The notes below the pieces were generated by a model. That model did no database searches. It saw only the letters and a list, made by a program, of their open reading frames with translations, and had not been told where the DNA came from. A DNA stretch of 23,004 nt from M3007 sp046153695 (GTDB taxonomy: Bacteria > Bacteroidota > Bacteroidia > Chitinophagales > Saprospiraceae): NCBI GenBank assembly GCA_046153695.1, contig JBJXEZ010000262.1, forward strand, positions 1-23,004. Reading direction: 5' to 3'. The position numbers and the translations under genes were made by a program. This document shows, piece by piece, positions 1 to 8,405 of the stretch (position 1 is the first letter of the stretch; each line of letters opens with the position of its first letter).

Positions 1-209
1 CGGCTTCGCTCATTGACTCGGCGATGGGAGTTATCCGCGAGCAGACGCGCTTGCCGCTCTTTTACCATTGCCTCGACTGCATTCTCGCCGATGGGATCGT
101 GACACCGCAAGAGCACAAAATTTTTCTTTACCTGAAAACTAAATTTAAAGTGGCCGATGAAACCGCTTGGACAGCACTGGACGTGTTGGTCACGAAAAAC
201 AAGTTGTAG
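1..209 (+). CDS. TerB-like protein, 3' end only
   Basis: The reading frame is open from the first bases of the window to the TAG at 207-209, so this is the C-terminal part of a gene that begins upstream; the internal ATG at 24 need not be the start. About 68 residues are visible. The segment around LADGIVTPQEHKIFLYLKTK (acidic-Gly turn, then an amphipathic helix with Glu-His) resembles the helical repeats of TerB/tellurite-resistance-like domains, which bind metal through acidic residues. Only one such helical pair is in view, so the family call is tentative. The gene ends 4 bp from the convergent protease gene and no hairpin separates them. Confidence 0.55.
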   Translation, partial: ASLIDSAMGVIREQTRLPLFYHCLDCILADGIVTPQEHKIFLYLKTKFKVADETAWTALDVLVTKNKL

Positions 210-213
210 CCGC

Positions 214-2250
214 TCACCAAACTAGTTTTCGCACATCCACTACCCGCCCTTGCGCATCGTGTAGCCAAACCGTATACATGCCGGGCACAAGACCGGGCAG
301 GTTCACGGTCAGGATTTGTTCCGACGGCTCAGAGCGGAGCACCTCGCGCCCGTCCATACCGTGCAAGGAAATCCGCCATTGTTCGCCCGTGGCGCTACCG
401 ATCACTTCCACAAAAATTTGTTGCCGCACCGGGTGCGCCGCCACGCGCAGCCGCACGCCTGGCTGGCCGTGGCGCACCGATACGATCGGGCTGTACGCAA
501 ATGCTCCTGAATCGTCCACTTGTCGGAGCCGGTAGTAGTTCAGTCCAGCGGCAGGCGCAAGGTCTCTGAACTGATAATCGGTGATTTGGCTGCTGGATGC
601 CGAACAGGTTTTATTGCCCAGTATTTGCCACTGTACGGCATCGGAGCTGCGCTGGATTTCGAAGTAATCGCAGCCCTGTTCTGTAGCCGTTGACCAAAAT
701 AGCAAGGTGGTTATATCTTCCATCTTGGCAGAGAACGAAACGAGTTCCACAGGTAAGTTGATGGCGGCGTTCACAGCAGCGAGCGCATCTACACGGCCCC
801 AGCCGTATTTGTTATTGGGTCGAGAAGAGGCATTGTCCGTGCCACAGTGTGGCGACGAAGAGAAGCGCGGCACCGCTGTGTTTTTCATCAGGTTTTCCAA
901 AACGGTCACTTGCCCGATCAGGTCAGGTCGGGCCGACAACATGAGCGCGACTACGCCCGCTACATGTGGGCCAGCCATACTGGTACCGCTCCAGGATGCA
1001 TAATTGTACGAACCAGGGTTGTTGTCTGTTCCTAAACACGAGTAGATCCCCTCGCCAGGGGCGCTGATGTCCGGTTTTATGCGGTTGCCAAAAACAGTAA
1101 CCGGGCCCCGGCTGCTGAAAGCGGTTATGTTATCACTACTATTGGTGGCCCCGACGGCAAAACTCCCAGCAAAAATGGAAGGCGGGTTGTTAATGGTTCC
1201 GCAACTCGGGCCGTCGTTTCCTGCTGACGTAACCACGACGATGCCTGCCGCTCGCATGTTGTTGATGACCGTGTCCATCGTGGCGAAGTTGCCACTGTTG
1301 CAGCCCTCGGAGCTTGGGCAGCCCCAGGAGTTGTTGACGACATGGGGCGCCATGTTCGGGTCGGGGTTAGCATCGTTCAGGTCGGTAGGTACGGTAAGCC
1401 ACTCGAAACATTCGATATACGTTGCGGGAGTGCCGTCACCCTCTTCCATGTTGCGGCAGCCGATCCATTTGGCGTTTGGAGCCACGCCTATGGCAACGGA
1501 ATTGACCATGCCCGCCATAGTGCCTGCTGTATGGGTGCCGTGCCCGTTGTCATCGCAGGGTTCGTCCAGGTTGAGTCCGCAGGAGTTTGATCCCCCATTT
1601 ATCAAATTGTGAATTGCGTCGTGCCAGTTGTAGTTATGGTCAGCAGAGGAACCGTCCCAGCCGCGGTACTGGTCTTTGATTGCCGGGTGCTCCCACTCGT
1701 AGCCAGTATCCTGCCCGCCTACTACCACACCAGTACCGGTATGGCCTAACGCCCATACGTCATCGACGTTGATCTTGGTCAGGCCCCAGGTGTTGGAATT
1801 AGGGGTAATTCGGTCAATAGCAGCCGTTTCAACCAATTTAGGCACGCGACTAAGGTGCAGCACAGGGTTGTCCTCCACCCGTGCCACATCAGGCATTTCT
1901 GCCAGTCGCAATACAAGATCAGCACGGCCCTTGGACCAAAGCGCATTCACAATCCAGAATGATTGCATGGGCGCACCGGCCTGCCGAAGCACCTCGCGCA
2001 CAGGGCCTTGTGTGCGTTCGGCGGTTTCAAGCAGGGTTTCATACACATATCGGCCTTTGTCGGCTTTTTGATGAAACCGCGTCGCATCACGCACATTGGC
2101 CTGTACACGCAGGATCACAAGAAACTCCGCAGCGGCACCGCTCTCGATTTTTCTCAACAGAGCGGTGTCAATTTTTTCGAGTCCCTGTTGGGCAAGAGCA
2201 GGTTGAATTGCGGCTAGCCAAAGTACAAACACAAACAGGTGGCGGCGCAT
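214..2250 (-). CDS. Secreted subtilisin-family (S8) serine protease with T9SS type A C-terminal domain
   Basis: Predicted extracellular protease, 678 aa. The start at 2250 is preferred over an in-frame ATG at 2301 because it begins directly with a signal peptide (MRRHLFVFVLWLAAIQPALA) and avoids overlap with the upstream gene, which ends at 2264. Order: signal peptide to about residue 20; I9-like propeptide, about 42-130; S8 catalytic domain, about 155-495, with Asp181 (GGQDTG), His237 (NGHGTHTAG), oxyanion Asn344 (SAGNDGP) and Ser424 (SGTSMAGPH); a beta-sandwich of FnIII type starting LPVELVSFSA, about 500-595; and a final ~78 residues with the T9SS type A pattern (GMDGREV, then LPGLVPGMYTVWL). 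The catalytic triad is complete, so activity is expected. It is the last gene of a three-gene minus-strand run. Cysteines in the catalytic domain suggest disulfides. Substrate unknown. Confidence 0.93.
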   Translation of the reverse strand: MRRHLFVFVLWLAAIQPALAQQGLEKIDTALLRKIESGAAAEFLVILRVQANVRDATRFHQKADKGRYVYETLLETAERTQGPVREVLRQAGAPMQSFWIVNALWSKGRADLVLRLAEMPDVARVEDNPVLHLSRVPKLVETAAIDRITPNSNTWGLTKINVDDVWALGHTGTGVVVGGQDTGYEWEHPAIKDQYRGWDGSSADHNYNWHDAIHNLINGGSNSCGLNLDEPCDDNGHGTHTAGTMAGMVNSVAIGVAPNAKWIGCRNMEEGDGTPATYIECFEWLTVPTDLNDANPDPNMAPHVVNNSWGCPSSEGCNSGNFATMDTVINNMRAAGIVVVTSAGNDGPSCGTINNPPSIFAGSFAVGATNSSDNITAFSSRGPVTVFGNRIKPDISAPGEGIYSCLGTDNNPGSYNYASWSGTSMAGPHVAGVVALMLSARPDLIGQVTVLENLMKNTAVPRFSSSPHCGTDNASSRPNNKYGWGRVDALAAVNAAINLPVELVSFSAKMEDITTLLFWSTATEQGCDYFEIQRSSDAVQWQILGNKTCSASSSQITDYQFRDLAPAAGLNYYRLRQVDDSGAFAYSPIVSVRHGQPGVRLRVAAHPVRQQIFVEVIGSATGEQWRISLHGMDGREVLRSEPSEQILTVNLPGLVPGMYTVWLHDAQGRVVDVRKLVW

Positions 2251-2263
2251 GGAAAAGGTAGTT

Positions 2264-3298
2264 TCAACTGTCAAAAAACGAGTCGTACTGGTTTCCGCCA
2301 CGGGCCTCTTTAGTGGGCACTTTGATGGGTGTGTTCAAGTCCAGCAGTTCTTTCGAGTCCCCCGCTTTGGCGATAATGGAAGACTTTTCCTTGCCGAGCA
2401 AAAAAGACACGCCTTCTTTCTCCCACTTTTCCAGCATTTCCAGGCCCTCTTCCTCGAAGACGCCGTTCTGCAGGTCAATGGAATCCATGAAACCTTTGGA
2501 CATATCCATGAAGCGCTCCATTTCGCCCACCTTTTGGCCCACGTCTTCAGCCATTGCCTCCAGGGCCATATCGTACATGTATTTTTTGTCGCTGTTCCCG
2601 CTCAGGATAGTCATGGCTGAACGGATAGCCGAATGGCTGGCCTTGATGGCCTTGTACTCCTGTTCTTTCACGACTACCTGATCCTGAAGGTCCTCCAGCA
2701 TAATTTCTGAAGTTTCGTACATTTTTGTCAGCACCCGGTACAGCACTTCCATGCGTTTGTACACGTCTTCCAGTTTCATATTGGACTCCTGCAGCCTGCC
2801 CGCCTTGCGGGCCTTGAGCACCATGATTGATTCCTTGCCCGTTTCCTTAGCCTTGCTGGCAATGCCGAGATTAGCCTGAATATCGCGCTGGTTTTGACGG
2901 ATCATTTCGGATAACCGGTACATCTGGCCTTTGAGCTTGCTGATTTGCTCGTTCATGGACCCGAGGTTGTTCTTCAGGTCCTCAATGTAGCTTTTCAAGA
3001 TGCCTATCGGATCCAATTGTACAAACAGTCCCGTAACCCAGCGCATGACCGATTTATACATGTACCACACTAAGTTGCGCATTTTCGGGTCCAACACCAT
3101 GTACACGACTCCAGCCAGAGCGGCGAGTAAACCCGCGAGGTAAAGGGTATTTTGGGTCAATTCGATCAACGTGGGAAGTGCTTTATAAAGCAGGTATCCG
3201 CCTCCCAGGAGGATAGCGCCCATAAAAAGACCGCCCGTCATGCCTTCAGGGCGGCTCCAAAATCCTTTGGGTTTGATTGGTTGCAATTCTGTGCTCAT
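2264..3298 (-). CDS. Membrane protein with PspA/ESCRT-III-like coiled coil
   Basis: 344 aa, not assigned to a named family with certainty. Visible: a short cytoplasmic N-terminus with basic and Pro residues, two hydrophobic helices (about 21-43 and 50-69), then a long charged helical region (about 95-230) and an acidic helical C-terminus (about 240-310). The segment beginning LDPIGILKSYIEDLKNNLGS resembles the start of PspA/IM30 proteins (an xDP motif followed by a long heptad-rich helix), and 160-230 gives a second long helix, which together would make the hairpin of ESCRT-III-like proteins. Unlike classical PspA, a peripheral protein, this one carries its own transmembrane anchor. It lies 27 bp downstream of a 64-aa membrane protein gene and 13 bp upstream of the protease gene, suggesting one transcript. 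A role in membrane maintenance is inference; a generic coiled-coil scaffold is the alternative. Confidence 0.75.
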   Translation of the reverse strand: MSTELQPIKPKGFWSRPEGMTGGLFMGAILLGGGYLLYKALPTLIELTQNTLYLAGLLAALAGVVYMVLDPKMRNLVWYMYKSVMRWVTGLFVQLDPIGILKSYIEDLKNNLGSMNEQISKLKGQMYRLSEMIRQNQRDIQANLGIASKAKETGKESIMVLKARKAGRLQESNMKLEDVYKRMEVLYRVLTKMYETSEIMLEDLQDQVVVKEQEYKAIKASHSAIRSAMTILSGNSDKKYMYDMALEAMAEDVGQKVGEMERFMDMSKGFMDSIDLQNGVFEEEGLEMLEKWEKEGVSFLLGKEKSSIIAKAGDSKELLDLNTPIKVPTKEARGGNQYDSFFDS

Positions 3299-3325
3299 CG
3301 GTAGGAAAAAAGTTGGTTAATAAAT

Positions 3326-3520
3326 TTAGCGCCGAAAGATACTGCCCAAAAACATCCGCACGGCACGACGGAAGCGATCATTTAAGAAAAAAAGTAGGAC
3401 AAAGGCTAAAACAAAAATCCAAAATACACTGATGAAGACTTTCATCAACTTGAAAATTAGCCAAAGCAACAGCAAGCCAGCGACAAAAACTGCCAACGGG
3501 TTTTTTAGCAAATCGTTCAT
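3326..3520 (-). CDS. Small two-helix membrane protein
   Basis: 64 aa, family not recognised. The start at 3520 (MNDLLKNPLAVFVAGLLLLW) is preferred over an in-frame ATG at 3658, because the longer version would add 46 residues with poor coding character and run deep into the divergent intergenic region. The protein is almost entirely two hydrophobic segments (about 8-24 and 27-47), followed by a strongly basic tail (NDRFRRAVRMFLGSIFRR), which by the positive-inside rule should face the cytoplasm. It is first in a run with the PspA-like coiled-coil protein, 27 bp downstream. Small partner proteins of this shape are common next to PspA-type genes, but no PspB or PspC signature is visible. Bacteroidota-style upstream sequence: A/T-rich, no Shine-Dalgarno. 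Confidence 0.65.
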   Translation of the reverse strand: MNDLLKNPLAVFVAGLLLLWLIFKLMKVFISVFWIFVLAFVLLFFLNDRFRRAVRMFLGSIFRR

Positions 3521-3771
3521 TATCAGATTTGTTAGTAAAAAAAAGTGATAAAATCGGGCGGCCAAAACTGGTTTGTTTTCACAACCCGGCGCAAAAGTGT
3601 GCTTTTGGAAAACTGGAACGCTGCAATTGGTCGTCCATACCCCTAAATTTTTGGACAAAATGCGTCCCGGCGGTTTGCCAAGCCTTCAAACCCATGCCTG
3701 CACACCCGTGGTTAAACCAATGTGACCGTTGTTCGTTTACCTGTTGCCCAAAAGCGGGTCACAAAAAAAAC
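3521..3771. other. Divergent intergenic region
   Basis: About 250 bp between the minus-strand membrane-protein run and the plus-strand exporter run, so it should hold both promoters. I found no clean TAnnTTTG -7 box on either strand. Structures seen: an inverted repeat CAAAAG-tgtg-CTTTTG at 3592-3607, and a direct repeat AAAACTGG at 3564-3571 and 3609-3616 flanking it. These could be regulator sites or chance in an A/T-rich stretch. Confidence 0.35.
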
Positions 3772-5520
3772 ATGGCATTTGACAGCCTTCACCCTCGAAC
3801 TCCCCTTCGCCGTTTCATCCGATTGCTTTCCAAGTATCGGCGCGAGATGCGCTACATCATCCTGTACGCCATAGTGGCGGGGGCTATTAACCTGTCCTTG
3901 CCGCTCGGCATACAAGCTATTATCGGGCTTTTAGCAGGTGGTAGCATTTCGGCATCGTGGGGGCTTTTGGTCGCTTTTGTTATTGTAGGTGCAATCATAA
4001 CGGGAGGCCTTCGGCTGATGCAATTGTCAATCGTGGAGAATATTCAACGGCAGGTTTTTACGGACTCTGCAATCGAGTTCGCCATTCGGATACCGCGCTT
4101 CAACCTGGAAATGTTGCGCACCGAACACCTTCCAGAACTCGCAAACCGATTTTTTGACACCCAAAATATTCAAAAAGGGTTGCCCAAAATTCTGATTGAC
4201 GGAAGCACGGCTATTTTGCAAATCCTGTTCAGCCTGCTCTTGCTCTCGTTTTACCATTCCACTTTTGTCCTGACCGCCATATTGCTGCTCGGTGTTCTGG
4301 CCATTTTTTTTTGGTGGACGGCTCCACTCGGCGTGGCTAGCAGCCTGATGGAGTCCAAATACAAATACAAACTCGCCCATTGGCTTGAGGAGGTGAGTCG
4401 AGTCTCCTCTACCTTCAAACTTGCGGGCGAAAACCGGTTCCCGATGACCCGTACCGACGAACTGACCGTGCACTATCTGGATGCCCGTGCCAGGCACTGG
4501 CGCATTTTGATGACTCAATTTGGGGGCAGTATCGTATTCCGGGCACTCGTTCTGGGTGGATTTTTGATCCTTGGCAGTTTATTGGTGATGGACAACCAGT
4601 TGAACCTCGGCCAGTTTGTAGCAGCCGAAATTCTCGTGCTATTCATTGTCGATTCCGTTGAAAAACTGATTCTGCTGCACGAAACGGGCTACGATGTACT
4701 CACGGCCACTGAAAAGATCGGCCAAGTGGCAGATCTGCCGATCGAACGAGAGGACGGTGTGCGCGTAGAAGATTTTTGCGACAGCAGTCAACCACTCGGT
4801 GTAGAAGTGCGCAACTTGTCCTACCAATTCAGCGATTCGGATAAAGTGGTTTTGAAAGACCTGACAATTAAAGTGCCGCCTGGTGAGCGCTTGGCCATAA
4901 CGGGCTATCAGGGTGCTGGTAAAAGCACGCTCACGCAAGTACTTTCCGTCATCAAACGCGATTATACCGGCTCCTTGCTTTTCAACGGGTTGCCTAAACA
5001 AAACATAAACCTCCGCAGCTTGCGCGAGCATATCGGCGACTATTCCTCCCAAGAGGATATCTTTCGAGGCAGTATCCAGGAAAACATCACGCTCGGACGC
5101 GATTCTATCCCGATCCAACAAGTCTTGAAAGTAGCCGAAGATGTTGGTTTGACTAACTTCATCCGCCAAAGTGCCGTAGGCTTGGACACCGAGCTGCTCC
5201 CCGGCGGCAAAAACATTCCCCGTAGCACCATTACCCAAATACTGATCGCCCGAGCCATCGTGACGGCACCAAACCTCCTTGTAATGGAGGACCCGCTCGG
5301 AAACCTGACTTTCCGTGACCGTCTGCGCGTGGGCCGCCTGCTTACCGCGCGACAACACAACTGGACATTGATTTGTACAACCACTGACCCCCTGCTTGCT
5401 TCGCTTTGCGACCGCGTGATCGTGCTTCAAGATGGCCGGATCGTATTTGAAGGCAACTTCGACCAAGTGCAAAAAACCGATCACTACGAGCGTATCTTTC
5501 GTGAAAAACTCGCTGAATAA
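3772..5520 (+). CDS. ABC exporter (membrane + ATPase fusion) with non-canonical nucleotide-binding domain
   Basis: 582 aa; inner-membrane part of a predicted type-I-like export complex with the next two genes. Start 3772 (MAFDSLHPRT) is chosen over an in-frame ATG at 3529 because the extra 81 residues are Cys-rich, non-conserved-looking intergenic translation. Residues about 25-300 form the membrane domain, with clear helices near 28-55, 60-80, 145-182 and 255-295. There is no N-terminal C39 peptidase. The ATPase domain (about 342-582) has an A-loop Tyr351, intact Walker A (GYQGAGKST, 378-386) and Q-loop Gln427. It departs from consensus elsewhere: IPRST (482-486) stands where LSGGQ should be, ED (506-507) replaces the Walker B Asp-Glu pair, the following D-loop reads GNLT, and the H-loop His is Thr538. 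The frame is intact and the fold complete, so this looks like a maintained variant rather than decay. Cargo unknown. Confidence 0.9.
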   Translation: MAFDSLHPRTPLRRFIRLLSKYRREMRYIILYAIVAGAINLSLPLGIQAIIGLLAGGSISASWGLLVAFVIVGAIITGGLRLMQLSIVENIQRQVFTDSAIEFAIRIPRFNLEMLRTEHLPELANRFFDTQNIQKGLPKILIDGSTAILQILFSLLLLSFYHSTFVLTAILLLGVLAIFFWWTAPLGVASSLMESKYKYKLAHWLEEVSRVSSTFKLAGENRFPMTRTDELTVHYLDARARHWRILMTQFGGSIVFRALVLGGFLILGSLLVMDNQLNLGQFVAAEILVLFIVDSVEKLILLHETGYDVLTATEKIGQVADLPIEREDGVRVEDFCDSSQPLGVEVRNLSYQFSDSDKVVLKDLTIKVPPGERLAITGYQGAGKSTLTQVLSVIKRDYTGSLLFNGLPKQNINLRSLREHIGDYSSQEDIFRGSIQENITLGRDSIPIQQVLKVAEDVGLTNFIRQSAVGLDTELLPGGKNIPRSTITQILIARAIVTAPNLLVMEDPLGNLTFRDRLRVGRLLTARQHNWTLICTTTDPLLASLCDRVIVLQDGRIVFEGNFDQVQKTDHYERIFREKLAE

Positions 5521-5546
5521 TCCCCAAACCACGTAAAAACAAAGCA

Positions 5547-6935
5547 ATGCTTAATATCTCTGACAACACCGTTCATTGCGAAAAAGACTTGCAAGGCCTG
5601 AAGGCTCCTGCCCGAAACAAATTGGCCCGCTGGCACATATCGGCTCGAAACCTGTTCCTTGTTCTGCTTGCCCTTCTTATAGTGTTTCTATTCCTGCCGT
5701 GGACGCAAAACGTCCGGGCCACCGGCAAGGTCACCACTCTGCGGCCCGAACATCGCCCTCAAACGATCCATGCTACCATCGCTGGCAGGGTGGAAAAATG
5801 GTATGTCATGGAGGGGCAAGAGGTTAAGGCAGGGGACACAATCTTGTTCTTGTCCGAAATCAAGTCCGACTATTTTGATCCCGAGATCGTGGAGCGCGTA
5901 GGCAACCAGGTGCAGGCCAAAGAATCCGCTATTTCTTCATACGGCAGCAAAGTTGGAGCGCTCGAAACCCAAATCGCAGCGATGGAAGGTGAACTAATCA
6001 ACAAAATCCAGCAAGCAGAAAACAAGATCCGTCAAGCCGAACTCAAAATTGAATCCGAACGCGCCAATCTCGAACAGGCAAAAGTGGATGTTCAAATCGC
6101 TAACAGGCAGTTTGAAGGCATCAAAAACCTCCACGAAAAAGGGCTAAAATCCCTGACCGAACTGGAAGAGAAAAAAGCCAAGATGCAAGAAAGCGAAGCC
6201 AAATTGATCGGTGCCCAAAACAAGTTAGCTACTGCATACAATGACTTGGACATTTACAAAACCGAGTTACAATTGAATCGGAACGAGTACGCGAACAAGA
6301 TAGCCAAAGCACAGAGCGATAAGTACAGCACCATGTCTGAAAAATTCGACGCACAGGCATCCGCTGATAAACTGCGCATTGAACGTGAAAACTACGCTCG
6401 TAGAACCAGTTTTTATTTCATTACTGCCCCGCAAGACGGCTACATCGTGCAAGCCATAACGCCCGGCATTGGCGAAACAATAAAGGAGGGCGACCCGGTG
6501 GTCAGCATCCTGCCGGCAGGCCGCGACCTGGCCGTAGAAATTTATGTCCGCCCCATGGACCTGCCCCTCATCAGTGTTGGCTGCCAGGTTCGTTTTTTGT
6601 TCGATGGATGGCCAGCGTTTTTTTTCAGTGGCTGGCCGGGCGTTTCGTTTGGTGCCTTCGCGGGTCGAGTGGCTGCCATTGATCGAAACATTAGCACCAA
6701 CGGCAAGTTTCGCATACTTGTGGCACCAGACCCAAACGAGCAATCATGGCCGCAAGCACTACAAGTCGGCGGCGGCGCCAAGGGTATCGCACTGTTGAAC
6801 AATGTCCCGCTCTGGTACGAGATTTGGCGGATGCTCAACGGATTTCCGCCCGACCTGTACCAAAACAACGACCCCGGCGATGCCCCCAAAGGTGGCGGAT
6901 TAGATACCAAGACTCCCTTGAAAAAAACAAAATAG
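5547..6935 (+). CDS. HlyD-family membrane fusion (periplasmic adaptor) protein
   Basis: 462 aa; links the inner-membrane ABC exporter to the outer-membrane channel encoded next. A short cytoplasmic N-terminus is followed by one transmembrane helix (about 34-52), a first half of a biotinyl-lipoyl domain (about 75-103, with ATIAGRVEKWYVMEGQEVKA), a long coiled-coil hairpin (about 125-295), the second lipoyl half (ITAPQDGYIVQAITPGIGET), and a beta-barrel region. The segment rich in Trp and Phe (FDGWPAFFFSGWPGVSFG) forms an aromatic loop within the barrel and is not in classical HlyD; from memory it recurs in Bacteroidota adaptors, unverified. The start lies 26 bp after the exporter and the stop 7 bp before the TolC gene, so co-transcription is very likely. 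Confidence 0.92.
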   Translation: MLNISDNTVHCEKDLQGLKAPARNKLARWHISARNLFLVLLALLIVFLFLPWTQNVRATGKVTTLRPEHRPQTIHATIAGRVEKWYVMEGQEVKAGDTILFLSEIKSDYFDPEIVERVGNQVQAKESAISSYGSKVGALETQIAAMEGELINKIQQAENKIRQAELKIESERANLEQAKVDVQIANRQFEGIKNLHEKGLKSLTELEEKKAKMQESEAKLIGAQNKLATAYNDLDIYKTELQLNRNEYANKIAKAQSDKYSTMSEKFDAQASADKLRIERENYARRTSFYFITAPQDGYIVQAITPGIGETIKEGDPVVSILPAGRDLAVEIYVRPMDLPLISVGCQVRFLFDGWPAFFFSGWPGVSFGAFAGRVAAIDRNISTNGKFRILVAPDPNEQSWPQALQVGGGAKGIALLNNVPLWYEIWRMLNGFPPDLYQNNDPGDAPKGGGLDTKTPLKKTK

Positions 6936-6942
6936 CCCATCC

Positions 6943-8358
6943 GTGCACAAGCATTTCGCACATTTTGCCCTGTGGTTACTGCCCTGTGGCCTACTGGCCC
7001 AACAACCCCAAAGCCTCGACTGGGCAAGTTTACGCAGCCAAATCCTGCAGTACCACCCTACTGTCCGACAGGCCGATCTGCTGCTCGATCAGGCCCGCGC
7101 ACAGCTGCTCCGCGCAAAAGGCGGGTTCGACCCCAAACTGTATGGCGATTTTGACAGCAAAAATTTCGGCAACAAAACCTACTTCCAGTACACGGAATCG
7201 GGCATAAAATGGCCCACATTGTTCGGGTTGGAGGTAAAGGGCAACTACAACTTCGCTACCGGATCGTTTCTTAACCCGGAGTCTCAACTGCCCGGTGCCG
7301 GACAAGTAGCTTTAGGGTTCAACTGGACGCTCGGTCAGGGTCTGCTCATGGACGAGCGTCGCGCCGATTTGAAACAAAGTCGCATCGGCCTGCAACAAGG
7401 CGAGGCCGCTCGAAACAACACCATCAATGATCTGCTCTTCGAGGCTTCAAAGGCTTACTGGAACTGGGCCGCTGCCGAAAACGCTGTCGAAATTTTTGAA
7501 AATGCGCTCCGGCTAGCCCAAATCCGTTACTCCGGAATTGTGGAAAGTTTCAAGCAGGGCGACAAGCCCGCAATTGACACCCTCGAAGCATATATTCAAG
7601 TACAAAACCGCGAACTGGACCTGAGTTTCGCACGCGTTGAACGCCAGAACGCAACGCTCGAACTGGCTAATTTCCGCTGGAATACCGATGGAACGCCCGA
7701 AAATCCGATGCCACTCGTCAGCCCGGAACCCTTATCTGCTGGCTTGTTACCACTCGTAGATCAGACAAGTGCCGATAACTTGTTGCAAACCGCCCTACGC
7801 CAACACCCCGACTTGCTTTTATACCATGCCAAACGCAACACACTGGACGTGGAGCGCCGATTGAAGTTGGAAAGACGGAAACCTGTGCTTGACTTGGGTT
7901 ATCAGGTTCTTGGCAACGGGTGGCAGTTTTTTCCTACCCCCGGAATTGACGGCCCAGCCGTGTTAGCCAATGATATCAAACTGAGCCTACGATTTAGTTA
8001 TCCCATTCTCAACCGAAAAGCCCGTGGAGACTGGCAGATCGCTCAAATAAAAGTGGACCAAACCGATCTCGCGCTCCAGCAAAAACGACTCGAAATCGAG
8101 AATAAAGTGCGCCAGTACCTAAACGAACTAAATATCCTCGCTGGCCAAGTGGTCCTCTACCGCGGCATCACCGATAATTACCGGACACTGCTAGAGGGGG
8201 AAAATGAAAAATTTCGGTTCGGCGAGTCTTCCGTTTTTCTCATCAATACCCGCGAACAACGCTGGCTGGAAGCACAAACCAAACTCGTGAAACTCCTAGC
8301 AGCCTACCGAAAGGCCGAGGCAGGGCTACGTTGGACAACAGGCGACATCGGGCAGTAA
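6943..8358 (+). CDS. TolC-family outer-membrane efflux/export channel
   Basis: 471 aa; predicted outer-membrane and periplasmic tunnel completing the tripartite export system. The start is a GTG at 6943, 7 bp after the adaptor stop; it leads straight into a short signal peptide ending near GLLAQQ. The protein then shows the TolC pattern of two alpha-helical/beta-strand repeats: a first half with SLRSQILQYHPTVRQADLLLD and helices with regular Ala/Leu/Gln, and a second half starting near LLQTALRQHPDLLLYHAKRN, where helix-forming charged segments alternate with strands such as DIKLSLRFSYPILNR. The C-terminal helix (EQRWLEAQTKLVKLLAAYRK) is also typical. The translation initiation codon is unusual but no ATG lies close by in frame. 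Confidence 0.9.
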   Translation: MHKHFAHFALWLLPCGLLAQQPQSLDWASLRSQILQYHPTVRQADLLLDQARAQLLRAKGGFDPKLYGDFDSKNFGNKTYFQYTESGIKWPTLFGLEVKGNYNFATGSFLNPESQLPGAGQVALGFNWTLGQGLLMDERRADLKQSRIGLQQGEAARNNTINDLLFEASKAYWNWAAAENAVEIFENALRLAQIRYSGIVESFKQGDKPAIDTLEAYIQVQNRELDLSFARVERQNATLELANFRWNTDGTPENPMPLVSPEPLSAGLLPLVDQTSADNLLQTALRQHPDLLLYHAKRNTLDVERRLKLERRKPVLDLGYQVLGNGWQFFPTPGIDGPAVLANDIKLSLRFSYPILNRKARGDWQIAQIKVDQTDLALQQKRLEIENKVRQYLNELNILAGQVVLYRGITDNYRTLLEGENEKFRFGESSVFLINTREQRWLEAQTKLVKLLAAYRKAEAGLRWTTGDIGQ

Positions 8359-8363
8359 CAAAC

Positions 8364-8395
8364 TTTGGCGGCGGCATCCTATTTTCACCGCCAAA
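8364..8395 (+). other. Inverted repeat between the TolC and isoaspartyl-peptidase genes
   Basis: TTTGGCGG at 8364-8371 pairs perfectly with CCGCCAAA at 8388-8395 around a 16-base loop. It lies in the 47-bp gap, the widest gap in the plus-strand run, and stops 10 bases before the next start codon. No T-tract follows, so it is not a standard intrinsic terminator; an mRNA-stability or attenuation hairpin is possible. Confidence 0.35.
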
Positions 8396-8405
8396 ATCAC
8401 AACCC

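Noticed and set aside
3529..3771. 81-residue N-terminal extension of the ABC exporter
   Set aside because: The translation is Cys-rich and low in coding character, overlaps the divergent promoter region, and no peptidase-type domain is present.
4639..5547. 302-aa minus-strand open frame opposite the ABC exporter
   Set aside because: It lies antisense to the ATPase domain with its recognisable Walker A; the antisense product shows no family features.
8364..8395. Intrinsic terminator after the TolC gene
   Set aside because: The stem is 8 bp with a long loop and no T-tract follows, so I list it only as an inverted repeat.
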